NCBI RefSeq assembly: GCF_003226325.1
Contig: NZ_PDOD01000001.1
Span: forward strand, 372,001-436,000
Length of the DNA: 64,000 nucleotides
Direction of reading: 5' to 3'
Source of the DNA: Salipaludibacillus keqinensis
GTDB taxonomy: Bacteria > Bacillota > Bacilli > Bacillales > Salisediminibacteriaceae
Made by a program: the position numbers and the translations under genes. The notes beneath the pieces are model-generated. The model saw nothing but the letters and a program-made list of their open reading frames with translations. It was not told the DNA's origin and did no database searches. Positions 1 through 8,270 of this stretch are shown here, one piece after another; the stretch's first letter is position 1; every line of letters begins with the position of its first letter.

Positions 1-1
1 T

Positions 2-34
2 AAGAAAATGGCAAGTAAAGTTGAAAAAGAATAA
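2..34 (+). CDS. C-terminal end of an upstream gene (partial)
   Basis: An open frame enters from the left edge and ends at TAA 32-34, reading KKMASKVEKE. A strong terminator begins six bases later, which fits a real gene end. Eleven codons are too few to identify the product. Confidence 0.35.
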   Translation, partial: KKMASKVEKE

Positions 35-39
35 AAATT

Positions 40-84
40 AAAGAAGGCTTTCTCTCGCAACTAACGAGAGAAAGCCTTCTTTAA
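40..84. terminator. Bidirectional intrinsic terminator
   Basis: A perfect 18-bp stem (40-57 with 65-82) has a 7-nt loop. A-rich and T-rich flanks on both sides let it serve the gene ending at 34 and the convergent yqgW gene. Confidence 0.9.
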
Positions 85-104
85 TAATTTATTTTATTGA
101 GTGA

Positions 105-287
105 TTAAACGGTTCCTCCGCCACCCATGAAAATAATTGAAATAAGTGTTCGAATAGAAAACCATCCGAATAAAAGGACAGAAATGGCAGCAAAGCCAAC
201 GCCAAAGAAGTTTTTACGCTTAAGTTCTACGAGTCCTCCTAATAAAGATAAAATTGCTACTAAAAGAGTGATAATCCCGAATACCAT
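105..287 (-). CDS. yqgW: DUF2759 family small membrane protein YqgW
   Basis: This 60-residue protein is almost entirely hydrophobic, with two predicted membrane helices (about residues 3-20 and 28-53) joined by a short basic loop containing ELKRKN. It ends in a Gly-rich tail. The size and pattern match the DUF2759 family found in Bacillaceae next to yqgX. An excellent ribosome site (AAAGGAGG) lies just upstream of the ATG on the minus strand. It is convergent with the gene ending at 34 and divergent from yqgX. The function is unknown; the identification rests on family resemblance and gene order. Confidence 0.8.
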   Translation of the reverse strand: MVFGIITLLVAILSLLGGLVELKRKNFFGVGFAAISVLLFGWFSIRTLISIIFMGGGGTV

Positions 288-460
288 CTTTCTTCCTCCT
301 TTACATAATAAACATGACTTCGTCTATGTAGTTTTGAAACAGATTAACAATCATGTATGATGCCCGTTTCATTGATCATAAGTTCATCATTTATTTTACT
401 TTTTTTTTTCAGATTTGTCGAGTAAATGTAAGAATTACTTTAGTCTCAGTTGAACTGTCT

Positions 461-490
461 TTGAAAAAGCAACGATTTCCATAGTACAAT
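461..490 (+). promoter_or_regulatory. Candidate sigma-A promoter of yqgX
   Basis: TTGAAA (461-466) and TACAAT (485-490) are separated by 18 bp, 36 bp upstream of the yqgX start. Confidence 0.5.
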
Positions 491-525
491 ATGGAGGAGT
501 GCTTATTTCAAGGAGGGAATATTAA

Positions 526-1167
526 ATGGAATGGAAAAGAATTTCTTTAGGACCTTTACAAACGAATGGATTTATTATCTATAACAAGAACAAGGAAGCA
601 TTAATGATTGATCCAGGAGGGGAGGAAGAAAAACTTTTTGATTGGTTAAATCAGGAACAATTAACTCTTTCGGCTGTTATTCTAACACATGCCCATTTTG
701 ATCATATCGGTGCGGTTGAAGCAGTTAGAAATAAATATCAATGTCCTGTGTATGTACATAAAAATGAAAGTACTTGGCTAACAGATCCTAATCTTAATGG
801 ATCAGGGCTATTTCAAGGTATTCAACCAATAAAAGGAAATCAAGCTGATCATTTTTATGATAAGGAAGGAAAGGTTGTTCTAGGTGGGTTTGAGTGTGAA
901 TTATACGAGACACCAGGGCATTCACCAGGGAGTGTCTCATTTTATTTCCCAACCGAAAAAGTGATCTTTTCTGGAGATGTGCTATTTCGTGGTGGTGTTG
1001 GAAGGACAGATCTACCTGGAGGGGACCAAGATACACTCATGAATACAATTCATGATAAAATGCTTAGTCTGCCCGACGATACAATTGTGGCTAATGGCCA
1101 CGGTCCAGAAACAACCATTGGGGAAGAGAAAGAAACGAATCCCTTTATAAATGGATTTGGCTGGTAA
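526..1167 (+). CDS. yqgX: Metallo-beta-lactamase-fold hydrolase YqgX (glyoxalase II-like)
   Basis: This is a 213-residue hydrolase of the small glyoxalase II-like branch of the metallo-beta-lactamase superfamily. The di-metal motif THAHFDH is at residues 54-60 (His55, His57, Asp59, His60). Further ligands follow in ETPGHSPGS, in FSGDVLF and in the final NGHGPET. Length is normal for the family, which includes proteins that hydrolyse glutathione or bacillithiol conjugates; the substrate here is not shown. The ATG is preceded by AAGGAGGG. The gene is monocistronic, with its own promoter and a downstream hairpin. Confidence 0.88.
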   Translation: MEWKRISLGPLQTNGFIIYNKNKEALMIDPGGEEEKLFDWLNQEQLTLSAVILTHAHFDHIGAVEAVRNKYQCPVYVHKNESTWLTDPNLNGSGLFQGIQPIKGNQADHFYDKEGKVVLGGFECELYETPGHSPGSVSFYFPTEKVIFSGDVLFRGGVGRTDLPGGDQDTLMNTIHDKMLSLPDDTIVANGHGPETTIGEEKETNPFINGFGW

Positions 1168-1211
1168 ATATTCGCCTTAGTGCTTGAGGAATGAAAAAGA
1201 GTAAAAAAAAT

Positions 1212-1241
1212 GACCTTCCATGGGGAACATAGAAGGTCGTT
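1212..1241 (+). terminator. Weak terminator-like hairpin after yqgX
   Basis: GACCTTC (1212-1218) can pair with GAAGGTC (1232-1238). It is followed by only GTTT, so termination would be weak. Confidence 0.35.
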
Positions 1242-1331
1242 TGGGGAGTTAATCAAGTATCAATGAACTTTGAGGGGGAGGGGGAACTCCCTAATTCATT
1301 GTTCTACTGACATTTTCATTATAATTCGACA

Positions 1332-1355
1332 TTAACACTATGTCAACAGTGTTAA
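1332..1355. promoter_or_regulatory. 24-bp palindrome upstream of the methyltransferase gene
   Basis: TTAACACT (1332-1339) and AGTGTTAA (1348-1355) form perfect 8-bp inverted arms around an 8-nt spacer, ending 23 bp before the next start codon. It could be a repressor operator or a leader hairpin. No regulator is assigned. Confidence 0.45.
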
Positions 1356-1378
1356 AATTTTTCCTGGGAGCGACATAA

Positions 1379-2536
1379 ATGTCTAACATTATTGATAAAT
1401 TAAACAAGAAATCTAACCCTCCGTGGGATTTTTCATCCTATATGGAAACGGCCCTTTACGACTCTGAAATAGGCTATTATACGAATGAACGACAGAAACT
1501 AGGAACGGAAGGCGATTTTTATACAAGCAACCACGTCCACGCTGTCTTCGCAGAAACGTTTGCCCGATTCTTCACGGATGTGTTAGAGAAGGAGCAGTTA
1601 CCACCTTTCCTTTGTGAATGGGGGGCAGGAGATGGAACTTTTGCCTATCACACTCTGTCTTATTTGAGAAGACAGGATTCGACAATAGCTTTAAATCTGA
1701 CGTATCTCATTGTTGAAGCAAGCCCGCATCACCGAGCTGTTCTTCGCGATCATTTAGCTGAGTTCAAGCATCAAGTGAAGATATATGATTGCTTTGAAGA
1801 ATTGAAAGAGGATTTTCCTGATTATCAAGGCATTCTTTTTTCCAACGAACTACTTGATGCTTTTCCAGTTCACGTAGTGGAACAACATAAAGATGGCTTG
1901 AAAGAAGTTCTCATTGAAGAGTCAGGTAAGAAGTTAATTGAAACAGTGAAGTTTTGTGAAAACAAGGAAATAAAACGCTGGATGGAACAGTTTGGACCTC
2001 AGTTGCCAGAGGGGCACCGCATGGAAGTGAACTTGGAGATGAAAAATTGGTTGACTAAGGTCTCTTCATGGCTTAAAAAAGGAATGCTCGTTACCGTTGA
2101 TTATGGTTATACCAATGAAGAATTGATTCTTCCTGAAAGAAAAGAAGGGTCCATTCGAGGATACCGGAACCATAAAATGGTGAAAAATCCTTTATGTTAT
2201 CCAGGGGAAATGGATCTTACTTCTCATATCCAGTGGGATGCATATAATCAGCTTGCCATGAATGAAGGGCTAGAAATGGTCTGTCGAGAACGCCAAGATC
2301 AATTTCTTCTGAAAGCGGGGCTTTTCACTTTTTTGCAACCAGCAGTTAATATGAATCCTTTCTCTGAAGAATTCAAGAAAAATAGGGCAATCCAATCATT
2401 TGTTCAACCTGGTGGAATAAGTACATCTTTCCAAGTGAATATTCACGGAAAAGGATTGAATAAAACGAATGAATACATTTTTTTTCATGAAGACCCTTAT
2501 CAAATAAGTACCTCTGAAACTAAAACCGGAAATTGA
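1379..2536 (+). CDS. MidA/NDUFAF7-type SAM-dependent methyltransferase
   Basis: The 385-residue product matches the COG1565 (DUF185) family, bacterial relatives of the mitochondrial arginine methyltransferase NDUFAF7/MidA. The sequence CEWGAGDGTFA near residue 80 is the glycine-rich SAM-binding loop, and FSNELLDAFPVHVV near residue 155 is the family's second conserved block. VTVDYGYTNEEL lies further on. The length is typical. The ATG follows GGGAG with normal spacing, behind the palindrome at 1332-1355. The methylated target in bacteria is unknown. The gene stands alone between yqgX and convergent yqgY. Confidence 0.82.
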   Translation: MSNIIDKLNKKSNPPWDFSSYMETALYDSEIGYYTNERQKLGTEGDFYTSNHVHAVFAETFARFFTDVLEKEQLPPFLCEWGAGDGTFAYHTLSYLRRQDSTIALNLTYLIVEASPHHRAVLRDHLAEFKHQVKIYDCFEELKEDFPDYQGILFSNELLDAFPVHVVEQHKDGLKEVLIEESGKKLIETVKFCENKEIKRWMEQFGPQLPEGHRMEVNLEMKNWLTKVSSWLKKGMLVTVDYGYTNEELILPERKEGSIRGYRNHKMVKNPLCYPGEMDLTSHIQWDAYNQLAMNEGLEMVCRERQDQFLLKAGLFTFLQPAVNMNPFSEEFKKNRAIQSFVQPGGISTSFQVNIHGKGLNKTNEYIFFHEDPYQISTSETKTGN

Positions 2537-2689
2537 TTAAGCGAGTATTATCTAGTGACGAAGAATTTCGTTGAAGCGTATAATCCCTCGGAAAAGGTAC
2601 TTAGCCAGGTCAAGCTCGATTTCAAATGAATTCCTATGGTACTTAAACAATAAAATTATCCATAACAATGAATAAAGCAAGCTAAATAA

Positions 2690-2720
2690 AAAAACCTTGA
2701 CGGTAAAGTCAAGGTTTTTA
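2690..2720. terminator. Bidirectional terminator between methyltransferase and yqgY
   Basis: AAAAACCTTGAC and GTCAAGGTTTTT form a perfect 12-bp stem around a 6-nt loop. It overlaps the yqgY stop codon and has T runs on both strands. Confidence 0.85.
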
Positions 2721-2963
2721 ATGTCCCCCAATTTCAGGAACCATAATAAATGTTGTGTAGTACGTAAATCCAACAAAGAACAGAGTTAAATATGCTCCGA
2801 AAATATATACATAAACTCGTTCTGAAAGTTTTAAGTAACTAAGTGCAATAAACATCCCCGTTTGTCCGAAGAACAAGATGGCTGCTGCATGCATATCCCC
2901 AACCATAAACAATACAGCGAAAATTCCAGTCCAGAAACCTAATACTCGAAACATGCGATCCAC
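2718..2963 (-). CDS. yqgY: DUF2626 family membrane protein YqgY
   Basis: This 81-residue protein has three hydrophobic segments (about residues 5-23, 26-44 and 50-72) and resembles the DUF2626 family, a short Bacillaceae membrane protein in this neighbourhood. The start is GTG (minus-strand 2963-2961), placed 7 nt after GGAGGG. Its stop codon lies in the shared terminator. The function is unknown. Confidence 0.8.
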   Translation of the reverse strand: MDRMFRVLGFWTGIFAVLFMVGDMHAAAILFFGQTGMFIALSYLKLSERVYVYIFGAYLTLFFVGFTYYTTFIMVPEIGGH

Positions 2964-3120
2964 GACTCACCCCTCCTTTATATGTAACATGAAAATAGAC
3001 ATGGTTCATTATAAAACCCATGTTATGAAAGCTAGTTCACCTTATTATAAATCTAACTTCTTACTTTGTAAACAATGGTTATTTATCAGCTAGCTATACT
3101 TACTTGAAATTATAGTTGTA

Positions 3121-3828
3121 TTATTGATTCAATGCTACGGTTGTATACGTGCAAGCTAGTTCATTTTTTTGAAACATATTTGTCTGTTCTTTTAGTACGA
3201 CTTCATCAAAAAAATACCGGAAGATTCCATTAATAAGGGCATGATGCATATGACAGATTCCTGTACTTGTTGGTGCTACTTCCTTAAATGTGCAATTATA
3301 AATCCGGAATAATATTTCTTTTTGCTCTTCGTTGTAATGAATCTCAGGATTTAGCCCTTGATTTAGGGCGATTTTTTCGATGAACTTCACTTTTTCTGCG
3401 GTTACCATTTCACTGGGGTCTTGATTTAATGATTGAACAAATGCTTTGGCTGACTCGTAGCCAAAACGGTCGCCTGTTTTGATTAGAGCTTCTTCACCAG
3501 CTTCCCCTAACGAGCTTAATGTTTCAATAGCGATTTCAGAAAGACGTTGGTAGTCACGATAAGGAAATTGCAAACTGACAACTTCGTCTGATAATCGATA
3601 AAAACGGCTAGGTCTGCCTCCTTTGCCTGTTTTTTTCGTATCTGAAACGAGCATGTTAACATCTTCTAATTTTGTTAAATGGAGCCGGGCTACATTTGCA
3701 TGAATTTTAAATGTATCAGCAATTTCCTGAACGGTGACATCACGATGCTGACGTCCAACATATTGATAAATAGAAAAACGGGTAGGATCAGATAAAACTC
3801 CAGTTATTTTTAATGTTTGCTGTTCCAT
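3121..3828 (-). CDS. ArsR-like winged-helix transcriptional regulator with C-terminal cysteines
   Basis: The first 80 residues form a winged helix: LSDPTRFSIYQYV, then VTVQEIADTFKIHANVARLHLTKLEDVNML as the recognition helix, and a wing GKGGRPSRFYRL. The C-terminal part has Cys179, Cys192 and Cys226 plus His193, His195 and His196. The C-X12-C spacing resembles the iron-sulfur site of SufR-type regulators, but one of the four usual cysteines is missing, so cluster binding is only a suggestion. The ATG follows GGGAGTG on the minus strand. The gene is divergent from the YtxH gene, and its target is unknown. Confidence 0.78.
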   Translation of the reverse strand: MEQQTLKITGVLSDPTRFSIYQYVGRQHRDVTVQEIADTFKIHANVARLHLTKLEDVNMLVSDTKKTGKGGRPSRFYRLSDEVVSLQFPYRDYQRLSEIAIETLSSLGEAGEEALIKTGDRFGYESAKAFVQSLNQDPSEMVTAEKVKFIEKIALNQGLNPEIHYNEEQKEILFRIYNCTFKEVAPTSTGICHMHHALINGIFRYFFDEVVLKEQTNMFQKNELACTYTTVALNQ

Positions 3829-4117
3829 GGCAATTCACTCCCAATTTCAGGCTATCTTTATTATATTACAGATCATTTTTTAATTAAATGTCTTTTCAAT
3901 ATAATAATGTGACTAAACTAGTAAAATCTAAAGACTAGTCAGATAAAAGACTGCCATTTTCAATAAAACAAACGTATATTGTGATTTACGCTTCTGTGAA
4001 TTTCACCTGCCAAAGTACTAAATTTATTATTTTATGTTTAAATTAATTAAAAAGGAGGAATAAGTAGAATAGCCTTAGAATGAATACATATACACAAAAT
4101 AGAGGAGGATGTTTAAT

Positions 4118-4570
4118 ATGAGTAAAATGGATACTAAAGACTTTATTATAGGTGCAGTTGTCGGTGGAATTGTAGGTGCTTCATCTGCAATGCTATTAGC
4201 TCCAAAATCAGGGAGAGAACTTCGCTCTGACATCAATGAAAGAGCAACAGAAGCGAAAGATAAAACGGTAGAAATAACTACTGCAGCTAAAGAAAAGGGA
4301 ACTGAATACTCCCAACTGGCAAAAGAAAAATCTGATGAATGGTCCCAGATTGCTAAAGATCAATGGGGGCGTGTAGCTGATAAGACTGCCAGTGTGACTA
4401 ACAAAGCATCTGAAATGGGTGAAGAGCTTGCTTCTGATGTGAAGGAAGTCATGGAAGGCGAAAAAGCAGAAGGAAAAAAACTAGCAAAGCAAGTCGTCAA
4501 AGAGATTGAAGAAACGAAGCAACGTTTAAATGAGGACGTTGAAGAACTAAAAGAAAAACAAGAAAAATAA
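4118..4570 (+). CDS. YtxH domain-containing protein (general-stress type)
   Basis: The product is about 150 residues. It has one N-terminal hydrophobic, Gly-rich segment (DFIIGAVVGGIVGASSAMLLAPKSGRELR), the signature of YtxH proteins, followed by a long charged Ala/Lys/Glu helix region likely to be coiled coil. The ATG at 4118 has GAGGAGG 9 nt upstream; an in-frame ATG at 4109 sits directly on that site and is unlikely. YtxH relatives are often sigma-B or sigma-H controlled. GTTTAA at 4036 could be a sigma-B -35, but the matching -10 is poor. It has its own terminator. Confidence 0.8.
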   Translation: MSKMDTKDFIIGAVVGGIVGASSAMLLAPKSGRELRSDINERATEAKDKTVEITTAAKEKGTEYSQLAKEKSDEWSQIAKDQWGRVADKTASVTNKASEMGEELASDVKEVMEGEKAEGKKLAKQVVKEIEETKQRLNEDVEELKEKQEK

Positions 4571-4573
4571 TAC

Positions 4574-4602
4574 AAAAACTAGCCGCTCCGGCTAGTTTTT
4601 TT
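4574..4602 (+). terminator. Intrinsic terminator of the YtxH gene
   Basis: AAAAACTAGCC and GGCTAGTTTTTTT form a stem around GCTCC, directly after the stop codon. Confidence 0.9.
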
Positions 4603-4655
4603 GCATTATAAAAGTAAAGTTAGCCAGTAAAATGAAGAGAAGTCATTTCAGATTT

Positions 4656-4693
4656 GAAATGAAATTTGTTGACTATAAAAAAAATCAAATTTT
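4656..4693 (+). promoter_or_regulatory. Candidate ComK-binding region and promoter of comG
   Basis: A perfect ComK half-box AAAA-N5-TTTT lies at 4681-4693 and an imperfect one, GAAA-N5-TTTG, at 4656-4668. TTGACT at 4669-4674 could be the -35 element. The 12-bp gap between half-boxes is not one of the spacings described in B. subtilis (8, 18, 31), so the assignment is tentative. Confidence 0.4.
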
Positions 4694-4775
4694 TTTTAAA
4701 AAAAAGAAGGTATTTAGGAAGATATGTCGAATGTATGTTCTGAAAGAGTTAAAATACTTCTATAGGTGGTGGTCT

Positions 4776-5846
4776 ATGAACATGGACATCGAACGGAAGA
4801 CAAAATTAATACTAACTGAAGCCATTGAGTTGGGAGCTTCAGACGTTCATTTTATTCCTCGAGAAAAAGATTCTCTGGTTCGGTTTAGAGTGGACGGGAA
4901 ATTACTGGACGTTGAAAGGTTGTCCTTTCCGTTGATCAAAAAACTGTTAGCCCATTTGAAATTTGTTTCAGGTATGGATATTGGTGATCGAAGAAGACCT
5001 CAAAACCGAGGGTTAGAAATGATCATTCATCATCAACGTGTTTTCATGAGATTATCCACTTTTCCTTCATCTTCAATTGAAACCCTCGTAATCAGATTAT
5101 TCCCACAAGATCGCTCCAAAAGTTTAGACCAACTTTCTTTATTCCCATATCAAACCTCAGAACTTCTTAAGCTTATACGAAAACCCCACGGATTAATTAT
5201 TATATGCGGACCAACTGGAGCCGGGAAAACAACCACCCTATATTCTCTATTACAAAAACGAGCAGAAGAAATAAATGAAAATATTATTACTCTAGAAGAT
5301 CCGGTCGAACAAAGACAGTCCGGGTTCTTACAAATGGAGATTAACGAAAGAGCTGGAGTTACTTATGCAGCCGGGCTTAAAAGTTTACTCCGTCACGACC
5401 CAGATTTAATTATGTTAGGAGAGGTGCGCGATGCAGAAACGGCCCAAATGGCTGTTAGGGCTGCTTTAACGGGGCACATTGTCCTCACTACATTGCATAG
5501 TAGCTCTAGTAAGGGGGCTCTTAAACGATTAGTTGATTTAGGAGTGTCGACGGTAGACCTAGAAGAAGTTGTGGAAGGAGTAGTAGCTCAAAAACTTGTG
5601 GATCTCTATTGTCCATATTGCGGTGAAACATGTTCCTTACATTGCAGAAAAAGAAGGTCAAGAAGAAGAGGTGCTGTATATGAAATTTTATCAGGAATTG
5701 AATTAAGAGAATGTATCAAGAACTTAGAGGGAATTGCCGATGTTTCGTACCCTTCTAAGAAATTAAATGATTGGGTTAAAAAAGGAATCGCTTTAGGTTA
5801 TATTTCAGAAAAAGAATGGACAAGGTTTGGGAAAGGGGGATTCTAA
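4776..5846 (+). CDS. comGA: Competence type IV pilus assembly ATPase ComGA
   Basis: ComGA is the GspE/PilB-type secretion ATPase that powers assembly of the transformation pseudopilus at the cytoplasmic membrane. The product is 356 residues, the same as B. subtilis ComGA. Residues 15-45 carry the ASDVHF block, Walker A is GPTGAGKTTT (about 145-154), and DPDLIMLGEVRDAETA is the Walker B/Asp box. CPYCGETCSLHC near the C-terminus is a Cys-rich zinc-binding-type segment. AGGTGGTGG precedes two possible starts, ATG 4776 and ATG 4782. The frame stays open for 48 codons upstream, but that stretch overlaps the AT-rich promoter region. Confidence 0.93.
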   Translation: MNMDIERKTKLILTEAIELGASDVHFIPREKDSLVRFRVDGKLLDVERLSFPLIKKLLAHLKFVSGMDIGDRRRPQNRGLEMIIHHQRVFMRLSTFPSSSIETLVIRLFPQDRSKSLDQLSLFPYQTSELLKLIRKPHGLIIICGPTGAGKTTTLYSLLQKRAEEINENIITLEDPVEQRQSGFLQMEINERAGVTYAAGLKSLLRHDPDLIMLGEVRDAETAQMAVRAALTGHIVLTTLHSSSSKGALKRLVDLGVSTVDLEEVVEGVVAQKLVDLYCPYCGETCSLHCRKRRSRRRGAVYEILSGIELRECIKNLEGIADVSYPSKKLNDWVKKGIALGYISEKEWTRFGKGGF

Positions 5847-5849
5847 AAG

Positions 5850-6872
5850 TTGGGGCGTTTATTTCGAGATGATCGTTCACGCAGTGATTTTCTATTTCAA
5901 TTGTCATCACTTCTAAAAGAAGGATATACTTTTTCAGAAGCGCTTCAACTTTATATAGAGTTTACAGAAGGAAAAAAAAGAAACTGGTTGGAAACCATTT
6001 ATGAAGATTTACTCGAAGGAGAACTTTTTTCTGAACAGCTCATATCTGGAGGTTATCCTAAGGAATTAATTAGTTATTTATCGTTTGTTGAAAGGTTTGG
6101 AGACTTTCAAGAAGGGTTACTTCAAGCCTCAGTTATATTAAATAAACGTAACGAATTAAAACAAAAAATTAGAAAAATCGTACAATATCCTCTGTTTCTA
6201 TTTTTAGGTTTGTTAGTCATAGGATCAGTGATGATTGAAGGAGTATTACCGCAGTTTGAACATTTTTTTCAATCGATGGATCAAGAACTCCCTATGATTA
6301 CAAAGGGGATGTTAGCATTTACCAGGTGGTTTCAACTGCCAATATTCCTCAGTTCCATCTTTCTGATCACCGTAAGTATCTTTTGGTTCAAACGTAAACC
6401 AATTTTAGAACAGGTACATTTATTATTAAGAGTTCCTCTTGTAAAGAACTACCTCAGAAACTTACTCACGTATTATTTCACAGCACAACTAGCCCCGTTA
6501 CTTAAAACTGGATTTTCCTTATACGATACATTCAAGATGATAGAAAAAGATTCATTACTTTCTTTTTTCCAAAACGATGCACAAAGTCTTTCTTATAGTT
6601 TACAGGAAGGTGAATCATTAACAGAATTAATCAAAAAGAGAAAGTATTACTTACCCCAGTTATCCTCCATTATTATGTTAGGTGAAAGAAAAGGAAATCT
6701 AGGAGCTGAACTGGACAGGTTTTCCACTTTCCTATTTGAACAAATGTATGAGAAAACGTACCGGACTATCCAGTTGTTTCAACCAGTTTTCTTCTGTATC
6801 ATTGGATTTTTTATTCTCGTGTTATTTTTATCCATGATGCTTCCTATTTTTTCAATGCTAGATGGATGGTAA
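5850..6872 (+). CDS. comGB: Competence pilus inner-membrane platform protein ComGB
   Basis: This 340-residue GspF/PilC-type polytopic protein is the platform for pseudopilus assembly. Two T2SSF-like repeats are visible, with membrane segments near residues 115-135, 165-185 and 305-335. The last segment ends in the typical LSMMLPIFSML. The start is TTG, 3 bp after the comGA stop, with AAAGGGGGA upstream. Unlike the usual arrangement, comGC does not follow at once: 309 bp intervene. Confidence 0.92.
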   Translation: MGRLFRDDRSRSDFLFQLSSLLKEGYTFSEALQLYIEFTEGKKRNWLETIYEDLLEGELFSEQLISGGYPKELISYLSFVERFGDFQEGLLQASVILNKRNELKQKIRKIVQYPLFLFLGLLVIGSVMIEGVLPQFEHFFQSMDQELPMITKGMLAFTRWFQLPIFLSSIFLITVSIFWFKRKPILEQVHLLLRVPLVKNYLRNLLTYYFTAQLAPLLKTGFSLYDTFKMIEKDSLLSFFQNDAQSLSYSLQEGESLTELIKKRKYYLPQLSSIIMLGERKGNLGAELDRFSTFLFEQMYEKTYRTIQLFQPVFFCIIGFFILVLFLSMMLPIFSMLDGW

Positions 6873-6911
6873 AAGTAAGTGAAACAATAAAAGAAAATAA
6901 GCTAAGTGAGG

Positions 6912-7052
6912 TTATTTTTTAGTTAATTCAAAAGCCTGATGTTTACTTAACCATTGAATGAGATCTTTTTCATTTTTGGTTAATATTCTTCCTAATTCAA
7001 GACTAATCTCTTTTTTACGGGATTCTGATAAGCATGTAATCAAAGAAGACAA
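6912..7052 (-). CDS. Possible small antisense protein within the comGB-comGC spacer
   Basis: A 46-residue frame starts at TTG (minus-strand 7052-7050) six bases after a strong ribosome site, GGGAGGT. It encodes a mostly helical, charged peptide containing SRKKEISLELGRILTK and ending in LTKK. The frame stays open upstream to 7100 and would add a hydrophobic stretch, but without a normal start codon. It could be a real small protein, or the remains of a longer membrane protein. I do not recognise the sequence. Confidence 0.4.
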   Translation of the reverse strand: MSSLITCLSESRKKEISLELGRILTKNEKDLIQWLSKHQAFELTKK

Positions 7053-7181
7053 TATGATACCTCCCAGACAGAGTGTGGATTGGATTAACCCTATGCTAAA
7101 TTATAACGGATGAACAATAAATATAACAGAAAATTTTGCTGCTTGTCGTATATAAACCAAATTAACTAGGAGTGAAGACTA

Positions 7182-7496
7182 GTGAAAAATATAAAAAAAA
7201 TAATTCGATCATCAAAGGGGTTTACTCTTATTGAAATGATGATTGTGTTAGTTATTATTTCAATATTACTATTAATTGTCGTGCCGAACTTAACAAAAAA
7301 CCAAGAATTAGCTAGTGATAAGGGCTGTGAAGCCACAATCGAATTAATAAAAACACAAGTAGTAGCTTATCAAATTGAACATAATAAGCTCCCTTCTTCC
7401 ATTAGCGAACTAGAAGGCGACTATGTTCAATCGACAACATGTCCAGACGGATCTAAATTAATTTTAGCAGGATCTGAAGTGAAAAAGGCCGATTAA
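7182..7496 (+). CDS. comGC: Major competence pseudopilin ComGC
   Basis: This is the major pseudopilin of the DNA-uptake pilus. The 104-residue precursor has the prepilin peptidase site KGFTLIEMM near residues 13-21, where Glu follows the cleaved Phe by the usual five residues, and a hydrophobic helix to about residue 37. Two cysteines in the mature part (in KGCEA and TTCPDG) fit the intramolecular disulfide known for ComGC. The start is GTG, preceded by TAGGAGTGA. It lies 309 bp after comGB, so it may need its own promoter or long read-through. Confidence 0.93.
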   Translation: MKNIKKIIRSSKGFTLIEMMIVLVIISILLLIVVPNLTKNQELASDKGCEATIELIKTQVVAYQIEHNKLPSSISELEGDYVQSTTCPDGSKLILAGSEVKKAD

Positions 7497-7498
7497 GT

Positions 7499-7951
7499 AT
7501 GATAGAACTAAAATCTCTCCGAACTAGTGAGGGTTTTTCCTTGATTGAATTAGTCATTGTGTTATTTCTCATTTCTATCATTTTATTGATTGCGATCCCA
7601 TCAGTGAACCATCAAATGACAAAAATGGAGACAGCTTATTTTCTAAAAGAATTAGAGCATGATCTTTATTATTATCAAATGTATGCAATGAGTAACGGGC
7701 GAAGTGTTCGCTTTGTTTTTTCAGCAACGAGTCCTAGGTATACCGTAGTAGAAGGAGTACGAACGATTCATCATAAAGAAGGGCCGGACGGAATTAGGTT
7801 TAGTCGATCTACCCTTAGTTTAAATGAATTAAGATTCCTTGGGACTGGAGGAGTCCAAAAAGCAGGGAAAATAGAAATTTATACTAAAGACGAGAATTAT
7901 CAGCTTATTTTTCATTTAGTCAGGGGGAGGTTTTATTTTGCTGAGTTGTAA
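7499..7951 (+). CDS. comGD: Minor competence pseudopilin ComGD
   Basis: The 150-residue product carries a prepilin cleavage motif (EGFSLIELVIVL, about residues 11-22), then a hydrophobic helix and a short globular domain of GspH type. It starts 3 bp after comGC with a poor ribosome site, which suggests translational coupling, and overlaps comGE by 14 bp. Confidence 0.88.
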   Translation: MIELKSLRTSEGFSLIELVIVLFLISIILLIAIPSVNHQMTKMETAYFLKELEHDLYYYQMYAMSNGRSVRFVFSATSPRYTVVEGVRTIHHKEGPDGIRFSRSTLSLNELRFLGTGGVQKAGKIEIYTKDENYQLIFHLVRGRFYFAEL

Positions 7952-8270
7952 CAGAGGCTTCCTTTTCTATGAAGGGATGTTAGCCCTTCTTCTCTTAACC
8001 ATTATCTTGATCACGTTATTTCCCATTCTTGTTCAAATCCAGTATGAAAGAGTGAGCATTAGAGAAGAGAGAGAAGCCATGTCAATGATACAAACAAAGG
8101 TATTAACCCATGATCCAAAAATGACGGTTGAAGAAGAAATCGTTAACGGACGAATGAATTCTTATAGGTATATAACAAAGAATCAAGATGATCAGACTCG
8201 TCATTGTCTCTTATGGGAAGGGAGAAATGGTCGTGACCAATCCTGGTGTTTATCCAGTTACAATCCTTAA
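7938..8270 (+). CDS. comGE: Minor competence pseudopilin ComGE
   Basis: The 110-residue product starts with the prepilin-like segment CNRGFLFYEGMLALLLLTIILITLFP. The usual FTLIE core is replaced by FLFYEG but keeps the glutamate, as is common for ComGE. The start is TTG, 7 nt after GGGGGAGG and inside the end of comGD. It ends inside comGF. Confidence 0.82.
   Translation: MLSCNRGFLFYEGMLALLLLTIILITLFPILVQIQYERVSIREEREAMSMIQTKVLTHDPKMTVEEEIVNGRMNSYRYITKNQDDQTRHCLLWEGRNGRDQSWCLSSYNP

Noticed and set aside
2552-2776. A 74-codon minus-strand frame before yqgY
   Set aside because: It runs through the bidirectional terminator and overlaps yqgY out of frame.
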